Shown here: piece by piece, positions 9,031-18,532 of the stretch
Layout: each line of letters starts with the position of its first letter
Numbering within the stretch: position 1 is the first letter of the stretch
From: Fodinibacter sp963695175
GTDB lineage: Bacteria > Actinomycetota > Actinomycetes > Actinomycetales > Dermatophilaceae
Length of the DNA: 64,000 bases
Reading direction: 5' to 3'
NCBI GenBank assembly: GCA_963695175.1
Contig: CAVOGG010000009.1
Span: 372,001-436,000, forward strand
Program-made: the position numbers and the translations under genes
The notes under the pieces: generated by a model
What the model saw: the letters and a program-made list of their open reading frames with translations, nothing else
The model's database searches: none
What the model was told of the DNA's origin: nothing

Positions 9031-9052
9031 CGAACGGGTGTTCGGTTATGAT
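9031..9052 (+). promoter_or_regulatory. LexA (SOS) box overlapping promoter of the DUF222-HNH gene
   Basis: CGAACGGGTGTTCG at 9031-9044 is a perfect actinobacterial SOS box (CGAAC-N4-GTTCG). TATGAT at 9047-9052 is a good -10 element directly after it, so bound LexA would block RNA polymerase. The reconstructed ATG at 9058 then lies at or next to the expected transcription start. SOS boxes in front of the related 13E12-repeat genes are known in mycobacteria. Confidence 0.85.
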
Positions 9053-9057
9053 GGAGT

Positions 9058-10649
9058 ATGGACAGCGCGGGGGTTGGGTCTGGCGGAGCGTCGCTCCAGG
9101 ATCCGGGCTGCGCGTGAGGCGTTGGCGGGGTTGTCCGAGGTGCTGGTGGAGGGGTCGGGGGAGGACCTGGCCGAGCTGATGTCCGAGGTTGATGCGGTGG
9201 CGGCGCAGGGTGCGGCGGCTCGGGCGGTGGTCGCCGTGGAGGCGGTGCGTCGGGGGGTGGTGGCGGCCTCGGATCTGAACGCGCATGCGTGGGTGCGGGA
9301 GTTCGCGCCGTCGTTGCGGCAGGGCGGGGCGGGTCAGGTCGCCAGGCTGGCGGTGGAGGTGGCCGGGGCGGGTCGTGCCGGCGGGTCGTTGGCGCCGGAT
9401 GCCGCGGGTGAGCCGGAGCCGGGCTCGCCGTTGGGGTTGGTGTGGGCCGGGGTGAAGGACGCCCGGGTCTCTCCCGGTTTGGCGGTGAGCGCGTTGGGTG
9501 AGGTGGCCCGGTTGGGGCCGGTGCTGGTGGCGGAGGCGGTGCCGACGGTGACGCAGGCCCTGTTGGACCTGGGCACGCAGGTGGGGGCCGGCGCAGATGC
9601 GCAAGCTGCGGCCGTTGATGGTCGCGACCTACGGGGCGGCCGGGGAGTTCGAGGATCTGCAGGCCAGGTTGGCGCCGGCGGCGCGGTTGTCGCAGCCGTG
9701 GGTGCAGTCGGGGGACCTGACCGAGTACCAGCTGGTGATGACTCCGGAGCAGGCCGCGACGCTGGAGGCGGCGATCGGGCCGATGTCGAGGCCGGTCCCG
9801 AACGAGGTGACCGGGGAGCGTGACCTGCGCCCGGCCGGGCAGCGGCGGGTGGAGGCGCTGACCGAGGCCTGCCGACGCTCGTCGGGGTTGGACGCGGACG
9901 GCAAGGGCGCCGACGGGGCGGCCGGGAGCTCGGCGGCGTTGCACGTGACGATCGCGTTGACCGATCTGGAGGCGCGCACCGGGGCCGGTGAGGTGCTCGG
10001 CTCGACCGCGACCGGGGTGCTGCTCTCCCCGGAGGTGCTGCGCCGGGTCGCCTGTGACGCGGCGCTGGTCCCGCACGTGCTCGGCACTGCGGGGGAGGAC
10101 CTGGACCTGGGTCGGGTGGTGCGGTTGTTCACCCGGGCCCAACGGCGCCGGTTGTGGCGGCGGGACCGCTGCTGCACCTACCCCGGGTGCGCCGCCCCCG
10201 CTTCCTGGACTCGCGCCCACCACGTGCTGCACTGGGCCGACGGTGGCGCCTCGGACCTCGACAACGCCGCGCTGCTCTGTCAGCGGCACCACAGCGTGGT
10301 GCACCACCGAAGGCTGTGGGCGCAGGTGCGCTCGGCACCCGACGAGCTGGGCCGGTACGTGCTCTGGGACCTGGACCCCGGCAGCTACGACCGGCACCTC
10401 GAGGCGAAACGACGAGAACGGGCCGAGCACGACCCGCCACCACTGACCCGTCAACGACTGCTCGAGCTGGCCGCCGCGATCACCGGCGACGACGACGCCG
10501 ACCGCCGCCTGGCTGAACGCGACCTCACCGAACACGCCGACGCCCGGTACTGGGCTGAAACCGCGGAAGACCTCGATGACCCGGCCTACCGGGATTGGGC
10601 CGAGCAGCGACTCGGGTCGCTCGACGCCCTCGGCCACGATGCCGCCTGA
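9058..10649 (+). pseudogene. DUF222/HNH endonuclease (13E12 repeat type), broken by two frameshifts
   Basis: Coding likeness is continuous but crosses three frames. ATG at 9058 opens a frame that fits only if one G is removed from the G5 run at 9069-9073. The DUF222 body (RIRAAREALAGLSEVLVEG onward) then reads to about 9590, where one extra base in 9590-9593 shifts to the frame of MRKLRPLMVATYGAAGEF. The HNH end is intact: CCTYPGCAAP, HHVLHWADGG, LDNAALLCQRHHSVVHH. Undisturbed, it would be about 530 residues. The family is a multicopy, SOS-linked actinobacterial group of HNH proteins with poorly known function. Real inactivation and sequencing error are both possible; other genes nearby show the same single-base gain. 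Confidence 0.8.
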
Positions 10650-10688
10650 GGCACCCAGAACCAGTCGCCGGCCGGGTGCCTCCTCAGG
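10645..10688. terminator. Bidirectional hairpin terminator between HNH gene and DUF2200 gene
   Basis: CCTGAG-GCACCC at 10645-10656 pairs with GGGTGCC-TC-CTCAGG at 10674-10688, with a two-base bulge, around a 17-base loop. It spans the stop codons of two converging genes. Confidence 0.6.
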
Positions 10689-11049
10689 CGTCGGCCGTGC
10701 TTCCGCGCAGGATCGACGTCATCTTCTTGCCCCTGGCCACCTCGTCGACCAGCTTGTCCATGTAGCGGATCTGCTGCATGAGCGGGTCGTCGATCTCCTC
10801 CACCCGCATGCCGCAGATCACCCCGGTGATGAGCGAGGCATTCGGGTTCATCTCGGGAGCTTGCGCAAAGAAGGTCTCGAGGTCCACGTCATCGACAATG
10901 ACCCGCTCGAGGCCGGCGTCGTCGTAGCCGGTGAGCCAGCAGATGACCTGGTTGACCTCCTCCTTGCTGTGGTCCTTGCGCTCGGCCTTCGCCACGTAGT
11001 GCGGGTAGATGCTGGCGAAGCTCGTGGCGAAGATCCGGTGTCCCGGCAT
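10684..11049 (-). CDS. DUF2200 domain-containing protein
   Basis: A 121-residue protein matching the DUF2200 family along its length. It starts with HRIFATSFASIYPHYVAKAERK, followed by EEVNQVICWLTGYD, FFAQAPEMNPNASLITGVICG and LMQQIRYMDKLVDEVARGK. The family is widespread and of unknown function. ATG at 11049 matches the family start. The upstream 185 bp are shared with the divergent VOC gene and show no further gene. Confidence 0.85.
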   Translation of the reverse strand: MPGHRIFATSFASIYPHYVAKAERKDHSKEEVNQVICWLTGYDDAGLERVIVDDVDLETFFAQAPEMNPNASLITGVICGMRVEEIDDPLMQQIRYMDKLVDEVARGKKMTSILRGSTADA

Positions 11050-11234
11050 CGGCTGTCTCCTGGTCGCAGGGGTTCGGTGACTCCCATTCTGCGGCAGCCG
11101 CCGGCGTTGGCGCCCCTACGACGGACTGGTCTGGCTGCTGCCGACTGCCCAGCCAGCATCCGGCGCGAAGCACCGGTGGACACACCGGGTCGACCCGGCG
11201 AACATCGACGGAGTCATCGCCGACAGGAGCACCC

Positions 11235-11588
11235 ATGCGAGTCGTCCGAATCACGACCAACCTTCCCGTGGCCGACATCGAGGCTGCCAAGGGCTTCTAC
11301 ACCGGCTTCCTCGGCCTGAGCACGGAGGAGTTCAACCTCGGATGGGTGGCGCGCTTCACCGATCCCGAGTCGGGGGCACACGTGCAGCTCGTGACGGGCG
11401 ACGCGACGGCACCCGAGGACGCGGCCATCTCCGTCCACACCGACGACGTCGAGGCTGCGTACCGCGAAGCGCAAGAGCGCGGCTACGAGATCAGCCACCC
11501 GCTGACCACGGAAGCGTGGGGGGTGCGCCGCTTCCACGTCCGCGCGCCGGACGGCACCGTCATCAACGTCGTCGCCCACCGCGACTGA
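11235..11588 (+). CDS. VOC family (glyoxalase/bleomycin-resistance-like) protein
   Basis: A 117-residue single vicinal-oxygen-chelate module: VRITTNLPVADIEAAKGFYTG at the start, LGLSTEEFN, then the second beta-alpha-beta half with ISVHTDDVEAAYREAQERG and FHVRAPDGTVINVVAHRD ending the fold. Members range from dioxygenases and isomerases to antibiotic-binding proteins; nothing here selects one role. AGGAG stands 8 bases before ATG 11235. Confidence 0.85.
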   Translation: MRVVRITTNLPVADIEAAKGFYTGFLGLSTEEFNLGWVARFTDPESGAHVQLVTGDATAPEDAAISVHTDDVEAAYREAQERGYEISHPLTTEAWGVRRFHVRAPDGTVINVVAHRD

Positions 11589-11654
11589 CCCGCGACAATC
11601 GGCACGTGCGACGGCACCGGCGACAGCCGGCGCTCTCCTCGCTACCGTGGCGCG

Positions 11655-12140
11655 ATGATCACCGTCGACGAGTACCTCGGCTACTGTGACCGCGCCCTCG
11701 ACGCGTTTGCCGAGATCGTGGAGGAGCTCGGTGACGATCTCGTCAACGCTCGGCTCGACGGCATCCCGGGCTCGAACTCGGCCTTCGCGCTCGTCACCCA
11801 CGTGCAGGGGATGACGACCCGCTGGGTACGCACGGTCAACCGCGGCATCGTCGTGCCTCGCGACCGCCCCGCCGAGTTCACTGCCACCGGGACGGTCGAC
11901 GACGCGCTGCGGATCGTCGACGCCACCCGTGCCGTGCTCCGCGAGGACGCCCGGGCGGCCTCCCTGCGGGAGCTTCCGGCCAACCCTGCGCACGAGAAGG
12001 ACGGCTCGATCTCGTACGCGACCCAGGGTGACGTGCTGCTGCACGTCTACGAGGAGCTGGCCCAGCACCTCGGCCAGCTCGAGGTGACCCGCGACGTGCT
12101 GCTCGCGACCCGCGCCGGAGGCAGCGCGGGAACTGCCTGA
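11655..12140 (+). CDS. DinB-like / DUF664 four-helix protein
   Basis: A 161-residue protein of the DinB-like superfamily, some members of which are mycothiol-dependent enzymes in actinobacteria. Metal-ligand-type histidines appear in ALVTHVQGMTTRWV (residues about 47-60) and in the C-terminal block DVLLHVYEELAQHLGQLEVTRD (quoted as VLLHVYEELAQHL and GQLEVTRD). The substrate is unknown. ATG at 11655 follows a TACCGT -10 element by 6 bases, so the transcript is probably leaderless and no ribosome binding site is expected. Confidence 0.8.
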   Translation: MITVDEYLGYCDRALDAFAEIVEELGDDLVNARLDGIPGSNSAFALVTHVQGMTTRWVRTVNRGIVVPRDRPAEFTATGTVDDALRIVDATRAVLREDARAASLRELPANPAHEKDGSISYATQGDVLLHVYEELAQHLGQLEVTRDVLLATRAGGSAGTA

Positions 12141-12169
12141 GTGTCGGTGGGCTGCGGCAGGATGGGCGG

Positions 12170-14311
12170 GTGAGCGAGACGCCGACCGACCCCGCCGCGC
12201 AGCAGCCCAGCGACGTCGTGCCCGACGAGAACCGGCACGAGTGGGAGACCCTCGCCGAGGAGGCGCGGGGGCACCAGTTCGCCTACCACGTGCGCGACGC
12301 CCCGACGGTCAGCGACGGCGAGTACGACCGGCTGATGCGTCGCCTCAATGAGCTCGAGGACGCCCACCCGAGCCTGCGCACGCCCGACAGCCCGACCCAG
12401 CAGGTCGGCGGCGCGATCTTCTCCACCGAGTTCCAGGCGGTCGACCACCTCGAGCGGATGCTCAGTCTCGACAACGCGTTCTCGACCGACGAGATGCTCG
12501 AGTGGAACGCGCGGGTCACGCGTGACGCGGGCGGTGCCGAGCTGCACTACCTGTGCGAGCTGAAGATCGACGGGCTGGCCGTCAACCTCCTCTACGAGAA
12601 GGGGCGCCTCACCCGTGCGCTGACCCGCGGAGACGGCCGCACGGGCGAGGACGTCACGCTCAACGTGCGCACGGTGCGCGGCATCCCGACCGAGCTCGCG
12701 GCGACCCCCACGTACCCGCTGCCCGACCTCGTCGAGGTGCGCGGCGAGGTCTACTTCCCGATCGAGGCGTTCGGTGAGCTCAACGCGCAGCTCGTCGAGG
12801 CGGGCAAGCCGCCCTACGCCAACCCGCGCAACACGGCGGCCGGATCGTTGCGGCAGAAGGACCCTCGCGTCACCGCGAGTCGTGAGCTCCGCATGCTCGT
12901 CCACGGCATCGGCAAGCGCGAGGGGTTCGACCTGACGCGGCAGAGCCAGGCCTACGCCGCGCTCGAGGCGTGGGGCCTGCCGATCTCCACCCACTTCCGG
13001 GTCGTCGACTCCATCGAGGAGGTGAACGCCTTCATCGCACACACGGGGGAGCACCGCCACGACGTCGAGCACGAGATCGACGGGGTCGTCGTCAAGATCG
13101 ACGAGATCTCGGTGCAGCGCCGGCTCGGCTCCACCTCGCGCGCACCGCGGTGGGCCATCGCCTTCAAGTACCCGCCCGAGGAGGTCAACACCACACTCCT
13201 CGACATCCAGGTCAACGTGGGTCGCACCGGCCGGGTCACGCCGTTCGGGGTCATGGAGCCGGTCGTCGTCGCCGGGTCCACTGTCGAGCGCGCCACGCTG
13301 CACAACGCGACGGAGGTGCAGCGCAAGGGCGTCCTCATCGGCGACACCGTGGTGCTGCGCAAGGCCGGCGACGTCATCCCCGAGATCCTCGGGCCGGTCG
13401 TCGACCTGCGCGACGGGACCGAGCGCGAGTTCGTCATGCCGACGACCTGCCCGGCGTGCGCGACGACGCTCGCTCCCGAGAAGGAGGGCGACAAGGACAT
13501 CCGGTGCCCCAACAGCCGGTCGTGCCCGGCGCAGCTGCGCGAGCGGCTGTCGAGCCTGGCCGGGCGCGGGGCCTTCGACATCGAGGCCCTCGGCTACGAG
13601 GGCGCGGTCGCCCTGCTCGACTCGGGGGTCCTCGACGACGAGGCGACCCTGTTCAGCCTGACCGCCCAGGACATCGCGCGCGTGCCGCTCTACACGAGGG
13701 CGGCGAAGAAGACCGACCCCGACGATGCCGTCGTCGAGGGCCGCGTCCTGTCGGCCAACGGGCGCAAGCTCGTCGACAACCTCGGTCAGGCGAAGCAGCA
13801 GCCGCTCTGGCGCGTCCTCGTGGCACTGTCGATCCGCCACGTCGGCCCCACGGCGGCCCGGGCCCTCGCCCAGCACCTCGGGTCGATGCAGCGCATCCGT
13901 GAGGCGAGCGTCGACGAGCTCGCCGGCGTCGAGGGCGTCGGCTCGGTCATCGCCGAGGCGGTGCGCGACTGGTTCGACAAGCCCGGCAACGAGTGGCACG
14001 TCGCGATCGTCGACCGCTGGGCCGCCGACGGGGTACGGATGGTCGACGAGCGCGACGAGTCGGTCGAGCAGACCCTCGCGGGGCTCACCGTCGTCGTCAC
14101 CGGCTCGCTCGAGGGCTTCTCGCGCGACGAGACCAAGGAGGCCATCCTCGCCCGTGGCGGCAAGGCGTCCGGGTCGGTGTCGAAGAAGACCGACTACGTC
14201 GTCGTCGGTGAGAACGCCGGCACCAAGGAGGACAAGGCGCGCGAGCTCGGGCTGACCATCCTCGACGAGGCCGGGTTCCGCCGACTGCTCGAGACCGGAA
14301 GCGCCGACTGA
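12170..14311 (+). CDS. ligA: NAD-dependent DNA ligase LigA
   Basis: A 713-residue essential replicative ligase, which seals nicks using NAD. Domains in order: Ia (YHVRDAPTVSDGEYDRLMRRLNELE), the adenylation domain with the AMP-accepting lysine in CELKIDGLAVNL near residue 128, the OB fold, a four-cysteine zinc finger (CPACATTL, CPNSRSCPAQL, residues about 427-448), helix-hairpin-helix repeats, and a C-terminal BRCT domain (LAGLTVVVTGSLEGFSRDE onward). The length is normal for actinobacteria. GTG at 12170 follows a CAGGAT -10-like element by 6 bases, suggesting a leaderless start. It lies between the MetE-like gene and gatC, as in M. tuberculosis. Confidence 0.97.
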   Translation: MSETPTDPAAQQPSDVVPDENRHEWETLAEEARGHQFAYHVRDAPTVSDGEYDRLMRRLNELEDAHPSLRTPDSPTQQVGGAIFSTEFQAVDHLERMLSLDNAFSTDEMLEWNARVTRDAGGAELHYLCELKIDGLAVNLLYEKGRLTRALTRGDGRTGEDVTLNVRTVRGIPTELAATPTYPLPDLVEVRGEVYFPIEAFGELNAQLVEAGKPPYANPRNTAAGSLRQKDPRVTASRELRMLVHGIGKREGFDLTRQSQAYAALEAWGLPISTHFRVVDSIEEVNAFIAHTGEHRHDVEHEIDGVVVKIDEISVQRRLGSTSRAPRWAIAFKYPPEEVNTTLLDIQVNVGRTGRVTPFGVMEPVVVAGSTVERATLHNATEVQRKGVLIGDTVVLRKAGDVIPEILGPVVDLRDGTEREFVMPTTCPACATTLAPEKEGDKDIRCPNSRSCPAQLRERLSSLAGRGAFDIEALGYEGAVALLDSGVLDDEATLFSLTAQDIARVPLYTRAAKKTDPDDAVVEGRVLSANGRKLVDNLGQAKQQPLWRVLVALSIRHVGPTAARALAQHLGSMQRIREASVDELAGVEGVGSVIAEAVRDWFDKPGNEWHVAIVDRWAADGVRMVDERDESVEQTLAGLTVVVTGSLEGFSRDETKEAILARGGKASGSVSKKTDYVVVGENAGTKEDKARELGLTILDEAGFRRLLETGSAD

Positions 14312-14317
14312 GCGGCC

Positions 14318-14986
14318 TCAGTCCTGGCCGGTGCGCAGCGGCTTGGGTGCGTTGAGGTCGAGGGCCACCGCCAGCACGCGGATGACGAAGACCAGCAGCA
14401 CCGTGCCCCAGATGGTCCACCGCGACGTCACCCCGTAGTAGTCGGCGAGCACGACCAGGGCCGCCCCGAACAGCGCCGGCAACGCGTAGAGCTCGCGTTG
14501 CAGCACCTCCGGCACCCGCCCGGCGAGGACGTCGCGCATCACCCCGCCGCCGACCGCCGTGATGCCGCCGATCAGCGTCGCGGCGAGCGCCCCGGCATCC
14601 ACGCTGAGCGCCACGAGGGCACCGTTGACCGCGAAGATGGCGAGGCCGCCGGCATCGAGGAGGCGCACGGCATACGGCAGGCGGCGCCAGCGGACGTCCG
14701 GCTCGCGGGCCGTGACCTCCTCCCAGCGGCCGTGGAGGAGGAAGACGAGCACGGCGGCCGCGACCGCGGCGGCGAGCAGCTGCCAGTCGTCGACGGCGAC
14801 CGGCGGGGTGATGCCGAGGAACAGGTCGCGGATGATGCCGCCGCCCACGCCGGCGACCCACGCCAGCACGAGCACGCCGAACAGGTCGAGCCCGCGCCGC
14901 ACCGCGACCACGGCCCCCGAGAGCGCGAAGACAAAGACGCCGAGGACGTCGAGGACGGCCTGGATCGTCGCGGTGTCGGTGAGCAC
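14318..14986 (-). CDS. Trimeric intracellular cation (TRIC) channel family protein
   Basis: A 222-residue membrane protein with about seven spans and two copies of the TRIC/UPF0126 repeat. Copy one reads LDVLGVFVFALSGAVVAVRRG and GVGGGIIRDLFLG; copy two reads LLDAGGLAIFAVNGALVAL and AVGGGVMRDVLAGRVPEVL. The paired GGGxxRD motifs are the family hallmark. Prokaryotic members form homotrimeric cation channels. GTG at 14986 is chosen because GGAAGG lies 8 bases upstream; GTG at 14992 is an alternative. It is convergent with ligA, 6 bases from its stop. Confidence 0.88.
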   Translation of the reverse strand: MLTDTATIQAVLDVLGVFVFALSGAVVAVRRGLDLFGVLVLAWVAGVGGGIIRDLFLGITPPVAVDDWQLLAAAVAAAVLVFLLHGRWEEVTAREPDVRWRRLPYAVRLLDAGGLAIFAVNGALVALSVDAGALAATLIGGITAVGGGVMRDVLAGRVPEVLQRELYALPALFGAALVVLADYYGVTSRWTIWGTVLLVFVIRVLAVALDLNAPKPLRTGQD

Positions 14987-15067
14987 CGGCACATCCTTCC
15001 AGCCCGCGCATCGCCCGGCGTCCGACCGCCGGAAGGCGGCTCCACCCCGGCCCATAGACTGGCGCGC

Positions 15068-15364
15068 ATGGCCGACCTCACCCGTGACGACGTGGCGCAC
15101 CTCGCCGGTCTCGCCCGCATCGACCTCTCCGACGCCGAGCTCGACAAGATGGTGGGCGAGCTGGGGGTCATCCTCGAGGCGGTGGCGACCGTTCAGCAGG
15201 CTCCGATCGCCGACGTCGAGCCGATGAGCCACCCGATGCCGATCGTCAACGTGACCCGCCCCGACGTCGTGCGCCCCTCGCTCTCCCCGCAGGCGGCCCT
15301 GTCCGGGGCCCCGGAGAGCGAGCAGCAGCGTTTCGCCGTGCCCCGCATCCTCGACGAAGACTGA
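15068..15364 (+). CDS. gatC: Asp/Glu-tRNA amidotransferase subunit C
   Basis: The 98-residue small subunit of GatCAB, which amidates Glu-tRNA(Gln) and, in some species, Asp-tRNA(Asn). The sequence starts TRDDVAHLAGLARIDLSDAE and holds the VEPMSHPMP motif that wraps around GatA. The length is typical. TAGACT at 15055-15060 lies exactly 7 bases before the ATG with no ribosome binding site between, so the gatCAB transcript is probably leaderless. gatA follows after 31 bases. Confidence 0.96.
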   Translation: MADLTRDDVAHLAGLARIDLSDAELDKMVGELGVILEAVATVQQAPIADVEPMSHPMPIVNVTRPDVVRPSLSPQAALSGAPESEQQRFAVPRILDED

Positions 15365-15395
15365 CCGCGACCACCTGACCACAGGAAGCCACGAC

Positions 15396-16931
15396 GTGAC
15401 CACCGACCTCACCCGGTCCACCGCCGCCGAGCTCGCCGACCTCCTCGCTCAGGGGAGCGTGTCGGCGCGCGAGGTGGCCCAGGCCCACCTCGACCGCACC
15501 TCCGCCGTCGACGGCGACGTGCACTCCTACCTCCACGTCGACGCCGAGGGCGCCCTCGCCCAGGCCGACGCCGTCGACCGCCGCCGTGCCGCGGGCGATT
15601 CGCTGCACCGGCTCGCCGGCGTGCCGATCGCCGTCAAGGACGTCATGGCGACCCAGGGCCTGCCGACGACCTGCGGCTCGAAGATCCTGCAGGGCTGGGT
15701 GCCGCCGTACGACGCGACCCTGGTCGCCCGGCTGCGCGACGCCGGGATGCCGATCCTGGGCAAGACCAACATGGACGAGTTCGCGATGGGCTCCTCCACC
15801 GAGCACAGCGCCTACGGCCCGAGCCACAACCCGTGGGACCTCGACCGGATCCCCGGCGGGTCCGGCGGCGGGTCGTCATCCGTCGTCGCCTCGTTCCAGG
15901 CCCCGCTCGCGATCGGCACCGACACCGGTGGGTCGATCCGCCAGCCCGCGGCCGTCACCGGCACGGTCGGCACCAAGCCGACCTACGGCGGTGTCTCGCG
16001 CTACGGCCTCGTCGCACTGGCGTCCTCGCTCGACCAGGCCGGCCCGTGCACCCGCACCGTGCTCGACGCCGCCCTGCTCCACGAGGTCATCGCCGGCCAC
16101 GACCCGATGGACTCCACGTCGATCGACGCTCCCGTTCCGCCCGTCGTCGACGCCGCTCGCCGCGCTGACGTGACGGGGCTGCGCATCGGCATCGTGCGCG
16201 AGCTCACCGGAGAGGGTTTCCAGCCCGGGGTGCAGACCCGCTTCGACGAGGCCGTGCAGCACCTCGTCGACGCCGGCGCCGAGGTCGTCGAGGTCTCCTG
16301 CCCGAGCTTCACCTATGCCCTGGCTGCCTACTACCTGATCCTCCCGAGCGAGGCCTCGAGCAACCTCGCCAAGTTCGACGCCATGCGCTACGGCCTGCGC
16401 GTCACGCCGGCGGGCATCGAGGCCCCCAGCGCCGAGCAGGTGATGGCCGCCACCCGCGACGCCGGCTTCGGCGACGAGGTCAAGCGCCGCATCATCTTGG
16501 GCACGTACGCGCTGTCCAGCGGCTACTACGACGCCTACTACGGCTCGGCGCAGAAGGTGCGCCGGCTCATCGCGAACGACTTCACGGCGGCGTTCGAGCA
16601 GGCCGACGTGCTGGTCAGCCCCACGGCACCGACGACCGCGTTCAAGTTCGGCGACAAGCTCGACGACCCGATGGCCATGTACCTCAACGACATCGCGACC
16701 ATCCCGGCCAACCTGGCCGGCATCCCCGGAATGTCCGTGCCGAGCGGCCTCGCCCCCGAGGACGGCCTGCCGGCCGGCTTCCAGATCCTGGCTCCGGCGA
16801 TGCAGGACCACCGGCTGTATGCCGTGGGCGCGGCCCTCGAGGCGCGGCTCACCGCCGCCTGGGGCGGGGCGATCCTCGACCGGGCCCCCGCGCTCGGTGT
16901 CACGGCCGGCTCGACGACGAAGGAGGCCTGA
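15396..16931 (+). CDS. gatA: Asp/Glu-tRNA amidotransferase subunit A
   Basis: The 511-residue glutaminase subunit, an amidase-signature enzyme that frees ammonia from glutamine and channels it to GatB. The Ser-cisSer-Lys machinery is visible: Lys in GVPIAVKDVMAT near residue 78, the cis-Ser in PGGSGGGSSSVVAS near residue 155, and the nucleophile region TDTGGSIRQPAAVTG near residue 177. The length and the C-terminal region (IPGMSVPSGL) are complete. GTG at 15396 has AGGAAG upstream. It ends 3 bases before the gatB start, so translation is probably coupled. Confidence 0.97.
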   Translation: MTTDLTRSTAAELADLLAQGSVSAREVAQAHLDRTSAVDGDVHSYLHVDAEGALAQADAVDRRRAAGDSLHRLAGVPIAVKDVMATQGLPTTCGSKILQGWVPPYDATLVARLRDAGMPILGKTNMDEFAMGSSTEHSAYGPSHNPWDLDRIPGGSGGGSSSVVASFQAPLAIGTDTGGSIRQPAAVTGTVGTKPTYGGVSRYGLVALASSLDQAGPCTRTVLDAALLHEVIAGHDPMDSTSIDAPVPPVVDAARRADVTGLRIGIVRELTGEGFQPGVQTRFDEAVQHLVDAGAEVVEVSCPSFTYALAAYYLILPSEASSNLAKFDAMRYGLRVTPAGIEAPSAEQVMAATRDAGFGDEVKRRIILGTYALSSGYYDAYYGSAQKVRRLIANDFTAAFEQADVLVSPTAPTTAFKFGDKLDDPMAMYLNDIATIPANLAGIPGMSVPSGLAPEDGLPAGFQILAPAMQDHRLYAVGAALEARLTAAWGGAILDRAPALGVTAGSTTKEA

Positions 16932-16934
16932 GCG

Positions 16935-18453
16935 ATGACCGTCGAGGCGACCCTCCCGTACGACGACGCGATCGCGGCCTTCGACCCCGTGATGGGGCTC
17001 GAGGTGCACGTCGAGCTCAACACCGCCACGAAGATGTTCTGCGGCTGCCCGACCGAGTTCGGCGCCGAGCCGAACACCCAGACCTGCCCGGTCTGCCTCG
17101 GCCTGCCCGGAGCGCTGCCCGTGGTCAACGTCAAGGCCGTGGAGTCGGCGATCCGCATCGGGCTGGTGCTCAACTGCGAGATCGCCACCTGGTGCCGGTT
17201 CGCGCGGAAGAACTACTTCTACCCGGACATGCCGAAGAACTTCCAGACCTCGCAGTACGACGAGCCGATCGCGTTCAACGGCCACCTCGACGTCGAGCTC
17301 GACGACGGCACGGTCTACCGGGTCGAGATCGAGCGCGCGCACATGGAGGAGGACACCGGAAAGTCGCTGCACGTGGGCGGCTCCACGGGTCGCATCCACG
17401 GCGCGACGCACAGCCTCGTCGACTACAACCGCGCCGGCATCCCGCTCATCGAGATCGTCACCAAGCCGATGATGGGTGCGGGGGAGCGGGCGCCGGAGAT
17501 CGCGCGCGCCTACGTCGCGACGCTGCGTGACCTGCTCAAGGCGCTCGACGTCTCCGACGTGCGGATGGAGCAGGGCTCGATGCGCTGCGACGTCAACCTG
17601 TCGCTGATGCGCAAGGACGCCACCAAGCTCGGCACCCGCTCGGAGACCAAGAACGTCAACTCGCTGCGCTCGGTCGAGCGGGCCGTGCGCTACGAGGTCG
17701 GTCGCCACGCGGCGGTGCTGACCTCCGGCGGCACGATCGTGCAGGAGACCCGGCACTGGCACGAGGACACCGGGGTCACGACGTCCGGCCGGGTGAAGTC
17801 CGACGCCGACGACTACCGCTACTTCCCCGAGCCGGACCTCGTGCCGGTCGCGCCGTCGCGGGAGTCGGTCGACGCCCTGCGCGGCACCCTGCCCGAGCCG
17901 CCGGTGGCCCGCCGCAAGCGGCTGCAGGCCGACTGGGGCTTCGCCGACCTCGAGATGCGCGACGTGGTCAACGCCGGCCTCGTCGAGCTCGTCGAGGAGA
18001 CCGTCGCTGCGGGCGCCTCGCCCGGCGGCGGCCCGCAAGTGGTGGTCGGGCGAGGTCGCCCGTCGCGCGAACGCCGAGGGCCAGGACGTGCCGACGTACG
18101 CCGCGGGGCTGGGGGTGGGCCCGGCATCCGTCGTCGAGCTCGAGGGCCTGGTCACGTCGGGCCGGCTCAACGACTCGATGGCCCGGCAGGTCTGGGAGGG
18201 CGTGCTCTCCGGCGAGGGCGCCCCGACCGAGGTCGCCGACGCGCGCGGGCTCGAGCTGGTGCAGGACACCGGCGCGCTCGAGGCGGCGGTGGATGCCGTG
18301 ATCGCCGCCAACCCGGACGTCGCCGACAAGATCCGCGACGGCAAGGTCGCCGCCGTGGGTGCGCTCATCGGCCAGGTCATGCGCGAGATGAAGGGCCAGG
18401 GCGACGCCGCCGCGGCCCGCGCGCTCATCCTGGGCAGGCTCGGCCAGTCCTGA
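16935..18453 (+). pseudogene. gatB: Asp/Glu-tRNA amidotransferase subunit B, one frameshift (probably a sequence error)
   Basis: GatB activates and amidates the misacylated tRNA. The catalytic cradle domain reads normally from ATG 16935 (GGAGG upstream in the gatA end): GLEVHVELNTATKMFCGCP, CPVCLGLPGALPVVN, ARKNYFYPDMPKNFQ. Near 18022-18031 one extra G moves the rest out of frame. From 18031 the next frame reads ARKWWSGEVARRANAEGQ and continues through a normal tail/YqeY domain to the stop at 18453. Removing that base gives a full protein of about 505 residues. Because GatCAB is normally essential in bacteria of this type, and both halves are perfectly conserved, an assembly or sequencing error is far likelier than a real break. 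Confidence 0.9.
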
Positions 18454-18532
18454 CCCCTCGTCCGGTATCGGTTCGGCATACGCCGAGCCGGTCGCGGGCG
18501 ATCTACCAGCCGGCGCGGTTACCCTCCCCGCT

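Noticed and set aside
9038..9060. GTG at 9038 as start of the DUF222-HNH gene
   Set aside because: It lies inside the LexA box, upstream of the inferred transcription start; the ATG at 9058 with one extra G in the following run explains the gene better.
18020..18035. Programmed +1 frameshift in gatB
   Set aside because: No slippery codon with rare tRNA or stimulatory stop codon is visible, gatB is not known to frameshift, and the same kind of gain recurs in unrelated genes.
15876..18479. 867-codon open frame on the minus strand
   Set aside because: It is antisense to gatA and gatB, has no family likeness and low-complexity His/Gly/Arg/Asp-rich composition; a shadow of GC-rich codon use.
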